Position numbers and translations under genes: made by a program. A stretch of 53,774 nucleotides of DNA, taken from contig JAHFRL010000016.1 of NCBI GenBank assembly GCA_023266235.1, positions 1 to 53,774 of the forward strand, read 5' to 3'. Source of the stretch: Betaproteobacteria bacterium. Its GTDB lineage: Bacteria > Pseudomonadota > Gammaproteobacteria > Burkholderiales > SG8-41. Below, in pieces: positions 18,827-26,598 of this stretch. Position 1 is the first letter of the stretch. Every line of letters starts with the position of its first letter. Under the pieces are notes generated by a model that was not told where the DNA came from, searched no databases, and saw only the letters and a program-made list of their open reading frames with translations.

Positions 18827-19351
18827 GGGCGCTAAAACCGCATTGCGGACAGTTTCATCATCAGGTTGGAATGCACAGTGCTTTGGTTCGCGATCGCCGT
18901 GCGGCGCGCCAAGCTCGAGACCTATCGTGTATCTCGACTTCTGCCGCTGCCGCGATTATTGCCCAAACCGGCTGCAGGTGGAAGGGCGCGCCGGCGCCCG
19001 GCGCGATTTCTATGCGGATTTGCGACCACGGATCAGAACACGCGCCGCCGGCACGTTACTTCGCTGTGGTAACACGATTTCAACCGGTTCCCATTTCACC
19101 TGCTACGCGACGGGGCGTTGTGACGACCGGGACATTGTTGAGATGGCACATTTACCGCGCTGGTGAGGCTGGTCGGGAATAACTCGGCGCGTGAAAAATC
19201 CTGGTTGGCGTGTAAATCCGGACTCCGACGGGAATGGCGCGGGCGCGTGTAATTACCTGAACGCGCAGGCAATTTTCACGTTTTGCTTAAGTTTTCGCGC
19301 AGCTTTCGCTAGAATAACGTTTTTTTGTCCAATCGCCAGCGGGGATATTCC
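18827..19351. other. 525-bp gap between the protease gene and petA
   Basis: No frame here resembles a protein I know, on either strand. In several betaproteobacteria this position holds a Nif3/YbgI-family gene, and I see no trace of one. The petA-proximal part (after about 19250) is AT-richer and carries a possible promoter. Codon structure and motifs are absent, so I read it as non-coding. Confidence 0.5.
19287..19315 (+). promoter_or_regulatory. putative sigma70 promoter for petABC
   Basis: TTAAGT (19287-19292) and TAGAAT (19310-19315), 17 bp apart, in the AT-rich stretch before petA. The expected start is near 19322, 30 bp from the ATG. The -10 matches consensus at 5 of 6 positions, the -35 only at 3. 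Confidence 0.4.
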
Positions 19352-19954
19352 ATGTCCGATCAGGAAGTCGATAAGGGAAAACGGTGTTTTCTGCTCGCCG
19401 CCACCAGCGTCGTTGGCGGTGCCGCAGCGGGTGTCAGTGCAGTGCCATTTGTCGGCAGCATGTTTCCATCGGAACGCGCCAAGGCGGCCGGCGCTCCGGT
19501 CGAAGCCGACATCAGCCAGATCGCTCCCGGCGAGATGCAGCGTTTCGAGTGGCGCGGACAGCCGGTGTGGGTGGTGCGCCGTACCAAGGAAATGCTCGAT
19601 ACGCTGCCCAAGCTCGACAGCGTCGTCAGCGACCCCAAGAGCGAGCGCAAGAAGGATGAGCTCACGCCCAAGTACGCGCGCAACGAGCATCGCTCGATCA
19701 AGCCGGAATACCTGGTGGTGGTCGGCATCTGCACGCATCTCGGCTGCGCGCCGGTCGACAAGTTCAAGGCCGGACCCGAGCCGTTCGAGGCCAACTGGGA
19801 GGGCGGATTCTACTGTCCGTGCCACGGCTCGCTGTTCGATCTCGCGGGCCGCGTCTACAAGAACAAGCCGGCGCCCGACAATCTCAGGATCCCGCCGCAC
19901 AAGTACCTGAGTGACGGCAGGATCCTGATTGGCGTCGACACCGAGGGGGCGTAA
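19352..19954 (+). CDS. petA: ubiquinol-cytochrome c reductase, Rieske iron-sulfur subunit PetA
   Basis: 200 residues from the ATG at 19352. The N-terminal hydrophobic segment (RCFLLAATSVVGGAAAGVSAVPFVG) is an uncleaved Tat-type anchor; the preceding KGKR replaces a strict twin Arg. The cluster ligands are C127-T-H129-L-G-C132 and C155-P-C157-H158-G-S, the two boxes of the [2Fe-2S] Rieske fold. It transfers electrons from quinol to cytochrome c1. It starts the petABC operon; a start at 19325 would add nine residues without support. Confidence 0.96.
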   Translation: MSDQEVDKGKRCFLLAATSVVGGAAAGVSAVPFVGSMFPSERAKAAGAPVEADISQIAPGEMQRFEWRGQPVWVVRRTKEMLDTLPKLDSVVSDPKSERKKDELTPKYARNEHRSIKPEYLVVVGICTHLGCAPVDKFKAGPEPFEANWEGGFYCPCHGSLFDLAGRVYKNKPAPDNLRIPPHKYLSDGRILIGVDTEGA

Positions 19955-19956
19955 GC

Positions 19957-21366
19957 ATGGCCGTTGCCGAAAAACAACCGGTCACGATTACCGGTGCCGG
20001 CCCGCTCAGCGGAGTGCTCAGCGGCCTGTTGACCTGGATCGACCAGCGTTTTCCGCTGGTGTCGAGCTGGCAGGAACACCTGGCCGGGTATTACGCGCCG
20101 AAGAATTTCAATTTCTGGTACTACTTCGGCTCGCTCGCGCTGCTGGTGCTGGTGATGCAGATCGTCACCGGTATTTTCCTCACCATGTTCTACAAGCCCG
20201 ATGCGGCGCAGGCGTTCGCCTCGGTCGAGTACATCATGCGCGACGTGTGGGGCGGCTGGATCATCCGCTACATGCACTCGACCGGCGCCTCGGCATTTTT
20301 CATCTGCGTCTACCTGCACATGTTCCGCGGGCTGCTCTATGGCTCGTATCGCAAGCCGCGCGAGCTGATCTGGATTGTCGGCATGCTGATTTTCCTGTGC
20401 CTGATGGCGGAGGCGTTCTTCGGCTACCTGCTGCCGTGGGGCCAGATGTCGTACTGGGGCGCGCAGGTGATCGTCAACCTGTTCGATGCGATACCGCTCA
20501 TCGGGCCGACGCTCGCGGTCTGGATCCGCGGCGATTACGTGGTGTCGGATGCGACCTTGAATCGCTTCTTCGCATTCCACGTGATCGCGATCCCGCTGGT
20601 GCTGCTGGGGCTGGTCGCCGCGCACATACTCGCGCTGCACGAGGTCGGCTCCAACAACCCCGACGGCGTCGAGATCAAGGACAAAAAAGACGCGGCCGGC
20701 CGGCCGCTCGACGGCATTCCGTTCCATCCGTACTATACCGTCAAGGACACGCTCGGCGCGGCGGTGTTCCTGAGCGTGTTCAGCATCTGCATATTCTTCC
20801 TGCCGGAGATGGGCGGCTACTTCCTCGAATACAACAACTTCATCCCGGCCGACCCGCTGCGCACGCCGGCGCATATCGCGCCGCTGTGGTACTTCACGCC
20901 GTATTACTCGATCCTGCGCGCGACCACTGAAACCTTCATGTGGGTGCTGGGCGCCGGCGTGATCGGCATGGTGGCGCTGATCGTGCTGAGCGTCGGCAAC
21001 AACCTTGTCAGGCTGGCGGCGGTCGCGACCGGCGCCGCGTTGCTGGTCGGCTTCTACGTGCTCGATCCCAAGGTCTGGGGCGTGGTGCTGATGGGCGTGG
21101 CGGTGCTGATTTTCGTGCCGCTGCCGTGGCTCGACCAGAGCCCGGTCAAGTCGATCCGCTACAAGGGCCCGATTTTCAGGAGCGCGCTGGCGGTGTTCGT
21201 GACCGCGTTCGTGGTGCTCGGCTATCTCGGCACGCAGCCGGTGACCGACACCGGCACCCTCATTTCGCAGGTATGCACGGCGCTTTACTTCCTGTTCTTC
21301 CTGGTGATGCCGTGGTATTCGGCGATGGATAAATGCAAGCCGGTGCCGGAGAGGGTGACATGGTAA
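19957..21366 (+). CDS. petB: cytochrome bc1 complex, cytochrome b subunit PetB
   Basis: 469 residues, a bacterial single-chain cytochrome b with a long C-terminal extension (three further hydrophobic spans). Haem-ligating His residues lie in HSTGASAFFICVYLHMFRG and FFAFHVIAIPLVLLGLVAAHI. The Qo-site loop normally reading PEWY is P309-L-W-Y312 here. It lies in the inner membrane and carries out quinol oxidation and quinone reduction. The gene starts 2 bp after petA and overlaps the petC start. Confidence 0.96.
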   Translation: MAVAEKQPVTITGAGPLSGVLSGLLTWIDQRFPLVSSWQEHLAGYYAPKNFNFWYYFGSLALLVLVMQIVTGIFLTMFYKPDAAQAFASVEYIMRDVWGGWIIRYMHSTGASAFFICVYLHMFRGLLYGSYRKPRELIWIVGMLIFLCLMAEAFFGYLLPWGQMSYWGAQVIVNLFDAIPLIGPTLAVWIRGDYVVSDATLNRFFAFHVIAIPLVLLGLVAAHILALHEVGSNNPDGVEIKDKKDAAGRPLDGIPFHPYYTVKDTLGAAVFLSVFSICIFFLPEMGGYFLEYNNFIPADPLRTPAHIAPLWYFTPYYSILRATTETFMWVLGAGVIGMVALIVLSVGNNLVRLAAVATGAALLVGFYVLDPKVWGVVLMGVAVLIFVPLPWLDQSPVKSIRYKGPIFRSALAVFVTAFVVLGYLGTQPVTDTGTLISQVCTALYFLFFLVMPWYSAMDKCKPVPERVTW

Positions 21367-22214
21367 GCAAAACGGTTATGAATTTCGCCCGTGCCATGGT
21401 TTGCGCTGCGCTGCTCGCGCCGCTTGCGGCGCCGGCGTCGGCGGATGGCGCGAAGCTGCAGAAAGCGCCGGTCAATCTCAACGACCTGGTATCGCTGCAG
21501 CGCGGCGCGCAGGTGTTCGTCAACTACTGCCTCAACTGTCATAGCGCGAGCTACATGCGCTACAACCGGCTGCGCGACCTCGGCCTTTCCGATGACCAGA
21601 TCAGGGACAACCTGATCTTTACCGGCGTCAAGGTCGGCGAGCCGATGAATGTGGCGCTGAAAACGCGCGAGGCCGGCGAATTATTCAATATCCCGACCCC
21701 GGACCTCAGCGTGATTGCGCGTTCACGCAGCTCGGAGGCGGGCAGCGGATCCGACTGGCTCTACAGCTATTTTCGCGCGTTCTACCGCGATTCCGTGCGG
21801 CCGACCGGCTGGAACAACCTCGTTTACGAGAATTCGAGCATGCCGCACGTGCTGTGGCAGTTGAACGGCCAGCATCAGGTCGAGGTGCAGGAGTTCGACT
21901 CGCACGATGCTGCGACGGCGGCGCTGCTGCAGGCCAAGTCGGTGGCGCGGGTCGACGAGATCGCCAGCAAGGACAAGGACGGCAAGGAAGTGAAGCGCTG
22001 GGCGATGAAAACCATCCGGCCCGGCAGCGCGGGAACCATGACGCCGCACGAATACGACAAGCTGGTTGCCGACCTCGTCAACTACATGACGTACATGGCC
22101 GAGCCGGCGCGCTTGGAGCGCATGCGGATCGGCATCTACGTGCTGCTGTTGCTGGGCATCCTGGTTGTCTTCGCGTATCTGCTGAAGAAAGAATACTGGA
22201 AAGATGTCCATTAA
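21360..22214 (+). CDS. petC: cytochrome bc1 complex, cytochrome c1 subunit PetC
   Basis: 284 residues from the ATG at 21360, which overlaps the petB stop. Signal peptide ends near APASADG. The haem c site is CLNCHS in VNYCLNCHSASYMRYNRL, the axial Met region includes ENSSMPHVLWQL, and a single C-terminal anchor (IGIYVLLLLGILVVFAYLL) precedes KKEYWKDVH. It accepts electrons from the Rieske protein and passes them to soluble cytochrome c. Normal family layout. Confidence 0.96.
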   Translation: MVSKTVMNFARAMVCAALLAPLAAPASADGAKLQKAPVNLNDLVSLQRGAQVFVNYCLNCHSASYMRYNRLRDLGLSDDQIRDNLIFTGVKVGEPMNVALKTREAGELFNIPTPDLSVIARSRSSEAGSGSDWLYSYFRAFYRDSVRPTGWNNLVYENSSMPHVLWQLNGQHQVEVQEFDSHDAATAALLQAKSVARVDEIASKDKDGKEVKRWAMKTIRPGSAGTMTPHEYDKLVADLVNYMTYMAEPARLERMRIGIYVLLLLGILVVFAYLLKKEYWKDVH

Positions 22215-22221
22215 TTCCGCG

Positions 22222-22303
22222 AACGGTGAACAGGGAACGGTGAACCGTAGGCGGCAAACGGTTTTTTCCGTTTACCGTTTACCGTTTTCCGTTCCCCATT
22301 CAC
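22222..22303. repeat. heptamer-repeat hairpin, site H
   Basis: Left arm 22222-22249 (AACGGTG, AACAGGG, AACGGTG, AACCGTA). Right arm 22269-22303 (CGTTTAC twice, CGTTTTC, CGTTCCC, CATTCAC). The loop contains a six-T run. It fills the petC-sspA gap. Confidence 0.8.
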
Positions 22304-22319
22304 GCACGGCGAAGCCATT

Positions 22320-22919
22320 ATGATGACCCTGTACTCAGGCACCACCTGTCCTTTCAGCCAGCGCTGCCGCAACGTGCTGTACGAGAAGGGCATGGATTTC
22401 CAGATCGTCGACGTCGACCTGCACAACAAGCCCGAAGACCTGGCGGTGATGAATCCGTACAACCAGGTGCCGGTGCTGGTCGAGCGCGATCTGATCCTCT
22501 ACGAATCGAACATCATCAACGAGTACATCGACGACCGCTTTCCGCATCCGCAGCTGATGCCGGCCGATCCGGTGATGCGCGCCAGGGCGCGGCTGTTCCT
22601 GTTCCGCTTCGAGAACGAGATGTTCAGGCACGTGGAAACCTTGGAGAAAGGCAACCAGCGCAGCGCCGACAAGGCGCGCGCGGCGATCCGTGACAATCTG
22701 GCGCAGATCGCGCCGGTGTTCGCCAAGCAGAAATACATGCTCGGCGACGAGTTCTCGATGCTCGACGTCGCGATCGTGCCGCTCTTGTGGCGGCTTGACT
22801 ACTACGACATCCAGCTGCCGAAACAGGCGGCGCCGCTGATGAAATACGCCGAGCGCCTGTTCAGCCGGCCGGCGTTCATCGATTCGCTGACCGCCTCCGA
22901 AAAGGTAATGCGCAAGTAG
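22320..22919 (+). CDS. sspA: stringent starvation protein A (SspA)
   Basis: 199 residues with the glutathione-S-transferase fold. The N-terminal thioredoxin-like part is LYSGTTCPFSQRCRNVLYEKG, with NPYNQVPVLVERDLILYESNIINEYID following. SspA binds RNA polymerase and alters promoter choice in starvation; it normally lacks GST activity. Two ATGs stand in tandem at 22320. It is 10 bp upstream of sspB, the usual pair, and follows petABC as in many betaproteobacteria. Confidence 0.94.
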   Translation: MMTLYSGTTCPFSQRCRNVLYEKGMDFQIVDVDLHNKPEDLAVMNPYNQVPVLVERDLILYESNIINEYIDDRFPHPQLMPADPVMRARARLFLFRFENEMFRHVETLEKGNQRSADKARAAIRDNLAQIAPVFAKQKYMLGDEFSMLDVAIVPLLWRLDYYDIQLPKQAAPLMKYAERLFSRPAFIDSLTASEKVMRK

Positions 22920-22929
22920 GCGGGTCGCG

Positions 22930-23331
22930 ATGGCCAAGGAACGCTCGACCAAGCCGTACCTGATCCGCGCCATTTACGAATGGTGCAGCGACAGCAACCT
23001 CACGCCGTACCTGTCGGTCAAGGTCGACGCCCGCACGCGCGTGCCGATGGAGTTCGTGAAGGACGGCGAGATCGTGCTCAACATCAGCCACGACGCGGCG
23101 CACCGGCTTACCATCGGCGACGATATCATCCAGTTCGCGGCGCGCTTCAGCGGCGTGTCGCGCGAGTGCTCGATTCCGGTCGAGGCCGTCATCGGCATCT
23201 TCGCGCGCGAGAACAGTCAGGGGCTGTTTTTCCCGCCCGAGCCCGCGGCGCCGGCCGCCGCGCCGGCCGGCGAATCCACTCCCACGCCGCCCACCAACGG
23301 CGGCAAGCCCAAGCTGCAGATCGTCAAATAA
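22930..23331 (+). CDS. sspB: ClpXP specificity-enhancing factor SspB
   Basis: 133 residues. The substrate-binding domain is KPYLIRAIYEWCSDSNLTPYLSVKV through AARFSGVSRECSIPVEAVIGIFARENSQG. After it comes a Pro/Ala-rich linker and the short ClpX-binding tail GGKPKLQIVK. It delivers ssrA-tagged proteins to ClpXP. The last 8 bp overlap the truncated TauD reading frame on the other strand, so a rearrangement joint lies right at the 3' end. Confidence 0.95.
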   Translation: MAKERSTKPYLIRAIYEWCSDSNLTPYLSVKVDARTRVPMEFVKDGEIVLNISHDAAHRLTIGDDIIQFAARFSGVSRECSIPVEAVIGIFARENSQGLFFPPEPAAPAAAPAGESTPTPPTNGGKPKLQIVK

Positions 23332-23524
23332 GCGGGCCGAAATGCCGGCTGAACGCGAGGTGCTGCTCGGGCGAGATATTGGCGCCGCGAAACAGCAGCA
23401 CGCAATTCTCGCCGAGCGCGTGGTGTAGCTGCTTAACCGTATCAGCGGCGAGCGGCCGCGTGAAATCGATGCCGGTGATCTCGGCGCCAGCTGCCGCCGA
23501 CAGGCGACGCACACTGATCCCCAT
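23324..23524 (-). pseudogene. TauD/TfdA-family dioxygenase, N-terminal fragment
   Basis: A 66-residue frame matching the start of the TauD/TfdA family: ISVRRLSAAAGAEITGIDF is the conserved opening (gaeItGiDl), followed by HHALGENCVLLFRGANISPEQH and FSRHFGPL. It stops where a full protein would need some 220 more residues, including the whole Fe(II) site (HxD and distal His). A stop is reached within sspB. No continuation is visible in other frames. It is a truncated relic, distinct from the full-length TauD gene at 51.4-52.3 kb (the N-termini differ). Confidence 0.75.
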
Positions 23525-23612
23525 CCCCGGACTCCCCCTTGTTATGATTTAATTATAGGCACGGGTATGCCGAGTGTCGAGGCGGTGCCTGTTGTGTGAA
23601 CAACGCTGAGTG

Positions 23613-24221
23613 ATGAAAACCATCGAATGCTTTTACACGCTGTCCTCGCCGTGGGCATATTTCGGCGGGCCGCGTTTTTACGAAATTGCGCGCCGCCATG
23701 GCGCGCGGATCGTGCTGCGGCCGTTCGATTTCCAGAAAGTGGTGCCGTTGACCGGTGGCGTGCCGCTGCGCACGCGGGTGCAGCCGCGCCGCGATTATCA
23801 TCAGCTCGAGCTCGACCGCTGGCGCCGGCATCTCGGCATGCCGCTCAATCTCAAGCCGCGCCATTACCCGCAGGACCGGCCGCTCGACAATGGCCCGGCC
23901 ACGCATCTCGTGATCGCCGCGCAGCAGGCGGGGCTCGACGCCCAGCGGCTGTCGCAGGCGATACTGACCGCGCTGTGGGTCGAGGAACGCAATACCGCCG
24001 ACCGCACGACCCTGATCGCGATCGCCGCCGAAAACGGCATCGATGCCGAACGGCTGTTTGCGCCGGCGACGCAGGCTGCAGTCGCCGCCGAATTCGAGCG
24101 CAACTCGGCCGACGCGCTCAAGCGCGGCGTATTCGGCTCACCGACTTATTATTACAATGGCATTCCCTATTGGGGGCAGGACCGGCTCGATTTTCTCGAG
24201 CGCGCGCTCGCCGGATCGTGA
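23613..24221 (+). CDS. DsbA-fold 2-hydroxychromene-2-carboxylate isomerase-like protein
   Basis: 202 residues from the ATG at 23613 (a GTG lies just before). ECFYTLSSPWAYFGGPRFYE is the thioredoxin-fold start with Ser-Pro-Trp in place of CxxC, as in kappa-class GST/HCCA isomerases. RGVFGSPTYYYNGIPYWGQDRLDFL is the conserved C-terminal block. Members isomerise 2-hydroxychromene-2-carboxylate in naphthalene breakdown or have glutathione-linked roles; no aromatic degradation genes are near, so the actual substrate is open. A bidirectional hairpin follows it. Confidence 0.85.
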   Translation: MKTIECFYTLSSPWAYFGGPRFYEIARRHGARIVLRPFDFQKVVPLTGGVPLRTRVQPRRDYHQLELDRWRRHLGMPLNLKPRHYPQDRPLDNGPATHLVIAAQQAGLDAQRLSQAILTALWVEERNTADRTTLIAIAAENGIDAERLFAPATQAAVAAEFERNSADALKRGVFGSPTYYYNGIPYWGQDRLDFLERALAGS

Positions 24222-24262
24222 TGTGTGCGGCGCGCCGGCCGCATCTCGGCTGGCCCGGAAAT

Positions 24263-24291
24263 GCAAACCCCGCCGCGAGGGCGGGGTTTGC
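24263..24291. terminator. bidirectional intrinsic terminator
   Basis: A perfect 12-bp stem, GCAAACCCCGCC (24263-24274) with GGCGGGGTTTGC (24280-24291), around a short GCGAG loop. It stands between two convergent genes (ending at 24221 and 24360). The stem base has A and T pairs on both sides, so it could act in both directions. Confidence 0.7.
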
Positions 24292-24359
24292 CGTACAGGC
24301 CGTGGAACTACGGCCGATATCCGCGCTCGATTTTCCCGCTGGCGGCGCGGCACTGGCCG

Positions 24360-25595
24360 TCATTTCACTTTGGGGACCGTAACCAGCGTCACCGTATTGA
24401 TCAGGCTGTTGGCGAGCACAAAGTTCCCATCCGGCGTGACCGAGGTGTTGCGCACGATGTTGCCGCCACCCGGGATCGCCCAGCTCTGGAATTTTGCGGT
24501 CTTGGGATCGAAGCGCACGACCGTGTTCGGGGTCGATTCGGACTCGCTGTACCAGATGACGTCGTTGATCGCCGAGATGCCGTAGGGCGCGGACTTCGGC
24601 CCGCTTGGGGACTGCCACTCGGTCACCTTGCCGGTCGCGGGGTCGAGACGGCCCAGGTATCCGCGCGCATAGTCGGAGTACCAGACGAGGTCGTCGCTCG
24701 TGATCGCGATGCGCCGCGGGCGCGCTCCCGGATCCGGCAGTTTGTACTCGCGGATTTGCAATGTCGCCGGATCAATGCTTGCCACGCTATTGGTGCCAAA
24801 CTGAACGACGAAGACCATGCCCTTGGAGTTCACCGCCATGCCGTAGGGACGCGATTTCGGAGTCGGCGGCGTGAGCAGCTTGATCTCGCCGGTCTTCGGG
24901 TCGAGCCGCCCGATGCGGTTGGCGTTTTGTACCGTAAACCACAGGATGCCGCTCTGGTCGAAGATCAGCGTATGCGGATCCTTCGCGGTCGGGTCCGGCA
25001 TCGGATACTCGGTGTCTGCGCCCGTCTTCGGGTCGAGCTTGCCGATCAACGCTCCGGTGTTTCCGGTGTACCAGATGTTGCCGTCTTTGTCCTCCATCAG
25101 TCCATGGGGTCCGGAGTGAGGCGTCTTGAGGGGATATTCCTTGACTTTGCCGGTTTTCGGATCGACGCGGCCGAGCACGTTGGCCATCTGGCCCGTATAC
25201 CAGAGCGATCCGTCCCGCGTCGCCAGCGGATCGTGCGGCCGCGATCCGGGCGTGGATGCTTGAAAAATCTTCATTGAGACCTTGGCTGGCCCCTTGGCCA
25301 CCACGGCGGCGGGCTTGTTCTTTTCCGGGTAGTTCTTTGCCAAATACGGCGTGAGCGTCGCGATCTCCCCTTTTGATAGCGGCACGCCGTGGTTGGTCAT
25401 CATGCGCAGCACGGTGCCCCAGCCCTTGGCCGTGTATCCGTTGCCCACGCGCGCCTCCAACGCATGGCAGCTGTTGCATTTGGCCTCGGCTATTTCCTTG
25501 CCCTTGCCTTCGGGCAAACTCTGCTGGCCCCAGGCTGGAAGTCCGGCGTACAGCAAACCCGCCGCCATCAAGGGCAAACGTATTTTCTTGAACAT
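24360..25595 (-). CDS. cytochrome c / streptogramin-lyase-like beta-propeller fusion, secreted
   Basis: 411 residues from the ATG at 25595, preceded by GGGGGAGATAC. The signal peptide ends near PAWGQ. A small haem c domain follows, with C40-NS-C43-H44 and later Met-rich MMTNHGVPL. From about residue 100 there is a beta propeller of six or so blades with the repeated pattern (I/L)GRLDPKTG(K/E)(V/I), similar to virginiamycin B lyase (Vgb). Such proteins are found in proteobacteria as periplasmic cytochromes of unknown role; the Vgb-like part need not be a lyase. It stands alone, convergent with the isomerase gene. Confidence 0.85.
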   Translation of the reverse strand: MFKKIRLPLMAAGLLYAGLPAWGQQSLPEGKGKEIAEAKCNSCHALEARVGNGYTAKGWGTVLRMMTNHGVPLSKGEIATLTPYLAKNYPEKNKPAAVVAKGPAKVSMKIFQASTPGSRPHDPLATRDGSLWYTGQMANVLGRVDPKTGKVKEYPLKTPHSGPHGLMEDKDGNIWYTGNTGALIGKLDPKTGADTEYPMPDPTAKDPHTLIFDQSGILWFTVQNANRIGRLDPKTGEIKLLTPPTPKSRPYGMAVNSKGMVFVVQFGTNSVASIDPATLQIREYKLPDPGARPRRIAITSDDLVWYSDYARGYLGRLDPATGKVTEWQSPSGPKSAPYGISAINDVIWYSESESTPNTVVRFDPKTAKFQSWAIPGGGNIVRNTSVTPDGNFVLANSLINTVTLVTVPKVK

Positions 25596-25665
25596 TGTAT
25601 CTCCCCCACAAAAGTCCGGCGCGAACGCACGCCAACGCACCCGCTCCGGCGAAGCGGTAGCGCAA

Positions 25666-25824
25666 ATGGTAGTTCAGGGCGCTCACGGAGTCGAATCTTT
25701 TCTTGCAAGACCCGCTACCGCGCAGTTCAAGAGTATCTACGAGAAATACGGCGAAGGCTGCAGGAATCTGCGTGACGGCTACGTCGCGAAGCCGGTTGCC
25801 TGTCCGGTCGCGCGTTCGGGCTAA
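25666..25824 (+). CDS. possible 52-residue ORF or gene remnant with its own terminator
   Basis: An open frame from the ATG at 25666 (MVVQGAHGVESFLARP...) ending CRNLRDGYVAKPVACPVARSG, and followed one base later by a strong intrinsic terminator. It has two Cys and a mixed amphipathic middle (FKSIYEKYGEG). I recognise no family. No other + strand gene is close enough upstream to need the terminator (the nearest ends at 24221 with its own), so either this is a small gene or the tail of a lost one. No clear ribosome site precedes the ATG. Confidence 0.35.
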   Translation: MVVQGAHGVESFLARPATAQFKSIYEKYGEGCRNLRDGYVAKPVACPVARSG

Positions 25825-25850
25825 CGGCGGCAGCGATGCCGCCGTTTTTT
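25825..25850 (+). terminator. intrinsic terminator
   Basis: Stem CGGCGGCA (25825-25832) with TGCCGCCG (25837-25844), GCGA tetraloop, then six T (25845-25850). It is oriented for + strand transcription ending after the 52-codon frame. Confidence 0.8.
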
Positions 25851-25912
25851 ATTGGCCCCGCGAAGTTGCCCGCAAAGGGCGGCGCGTGTAGCCTATCAAC
25901 TGTTCCCGGCCC

Positions 25913-26377
25913 ATGTGCTCAACCATGTTTCAAATCTATAACAATAATCGTACCGCTGCGGTGATGCTTGCGGCGTGTCTTGCCGTCACGGCGGCGATCG
26001 CCGAAGACCAGCCGCCGGCCGCCGCCAAGCCCAGGCAGGTGATTCTGTGTCCCGAGTGCGGCATGGTCTACAACATCCGGCGCATCGAGAAACCGGTCGC
26101 GCCTGAACGTGAAACGCTGCCGAGCATTACATCGTCACCGCGTGCCGGCGGCATGGGCAGTGAAACTCAGGCGGTGCCGCTGTTCAGTCTCGGCCGCGGC
26201 GGCCCGCAACGCGTGCAGCGCGAACCGACCACGCGCAGCGTGTGGGAAGTCACCGTCCGCTACGACAACGGCCAGCTCGGATTCGTCACGCAGGAAGCCG
26301 AGCCCGACATCAAAGTCGGCGACCGCGTGCGGCTGATCGAGAACGTCCTCGAGCCGATTCCGCAACCGGCGCGTTGA
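25913..26377 (+). CDS. small secreted protein with CPECG motif, unknown
   Basis: 154 residues (150 if the ATG at 25925 is used). The signal peptide (AAVMLAACLAVTAAIAEDQ) is followed by VILCPECGMVYNIRRIE, a CxxC pair like half of a zinc ribbon, then a Gly/Ser-rich linker and WEVTVRYDNGQLGFVTQEAEPDIKVGDRVRL. That last block resembles the C-terminal beta domain of SlyB/glycine-zipper lipoproteins, but no zipper or lipobox is present. Single CxxC in the periplasm could be redox-active or metal-binding. Function unknown. It is upstream of tRNA-Thr. Confidence 0.7.
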   Translation: MCSTMFQIYNNNRTAAVMLAACLAVTAAIAEDQPPAAAKPRQVILCPECGMVYNIRRIEKPVAPERETLPSITSSPRAGGMGSETQAVPLFSLGRGGPQRVQREPTTRSVWEVTVRYDNGQLGFVTQEAEPDIKVGDRVRLIENVLEPIPQPAR

Positions 26378-26434
26378 GCGCACGGTCGTAAGTCGGCATT
26401 CACCTGATACCCGGTCTGGGCAGCGGCCGCGCGG

Positions 26435-26440
26435 TATAAT
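26435..26440 (+). promoter_or_regulatory. -10 element of the tRNA-Thr gene
   Basis: A perfect TATAAT ends 9 bp before the tRNA 5' end, the expected spacing for a start 1-3 bp upstream of the tRNA. The -35 region is GC-rich and has no good match. Confidence 0.5.
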
Positions 26441-26449
26441 TTGCGCGTT

Positions 26450-26525
26450 GCCGGGTTAGCTCAGCTGGTAGAGCAGCGGTTTTGTAAACCGAAGGTCGCG
26501 GGTTCAAATCCTGCACCCGGCACCA
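26450..26525 (+). tRNA. tRNA-Thr (anticodon TGT)
   Basis: 76 nt including an encoded CCA. Acceptor stem GCCGGGT pairs with ACCCGGC, discriminator A. D-arm TAGCTCAGCTGGTAGAGCA, anticodon loop TTTGTAA with TGT, and GGTTCAAATCC as the T-arm core. It reads ACA (and by wobble other ACN) codons. It is a single gene, not part of a tRNA cluster here. Confidence 0.96.
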
Positions 26526-26598
26526 CCTCCTGTCCAAGCGGCGATGCGGATGGCGAACGAACGAAATCCTTGATTTTGCGCAATGAAAAGGAGCTCAC

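Noticed and set aside
18612..19166. Open frame through the protease 5' end and the gap before petA
   Set aside because: Begins antisense to the protease and has no recognisable domain; the part in the gap shows no codon bias.
24360..25595. Antibiotic resistance gene (virginiamycin B lyase)
   Set aside because: The propeller resembles Vgb, but the protein is exported and carries a haem c domain, so a resistance call is not supported.
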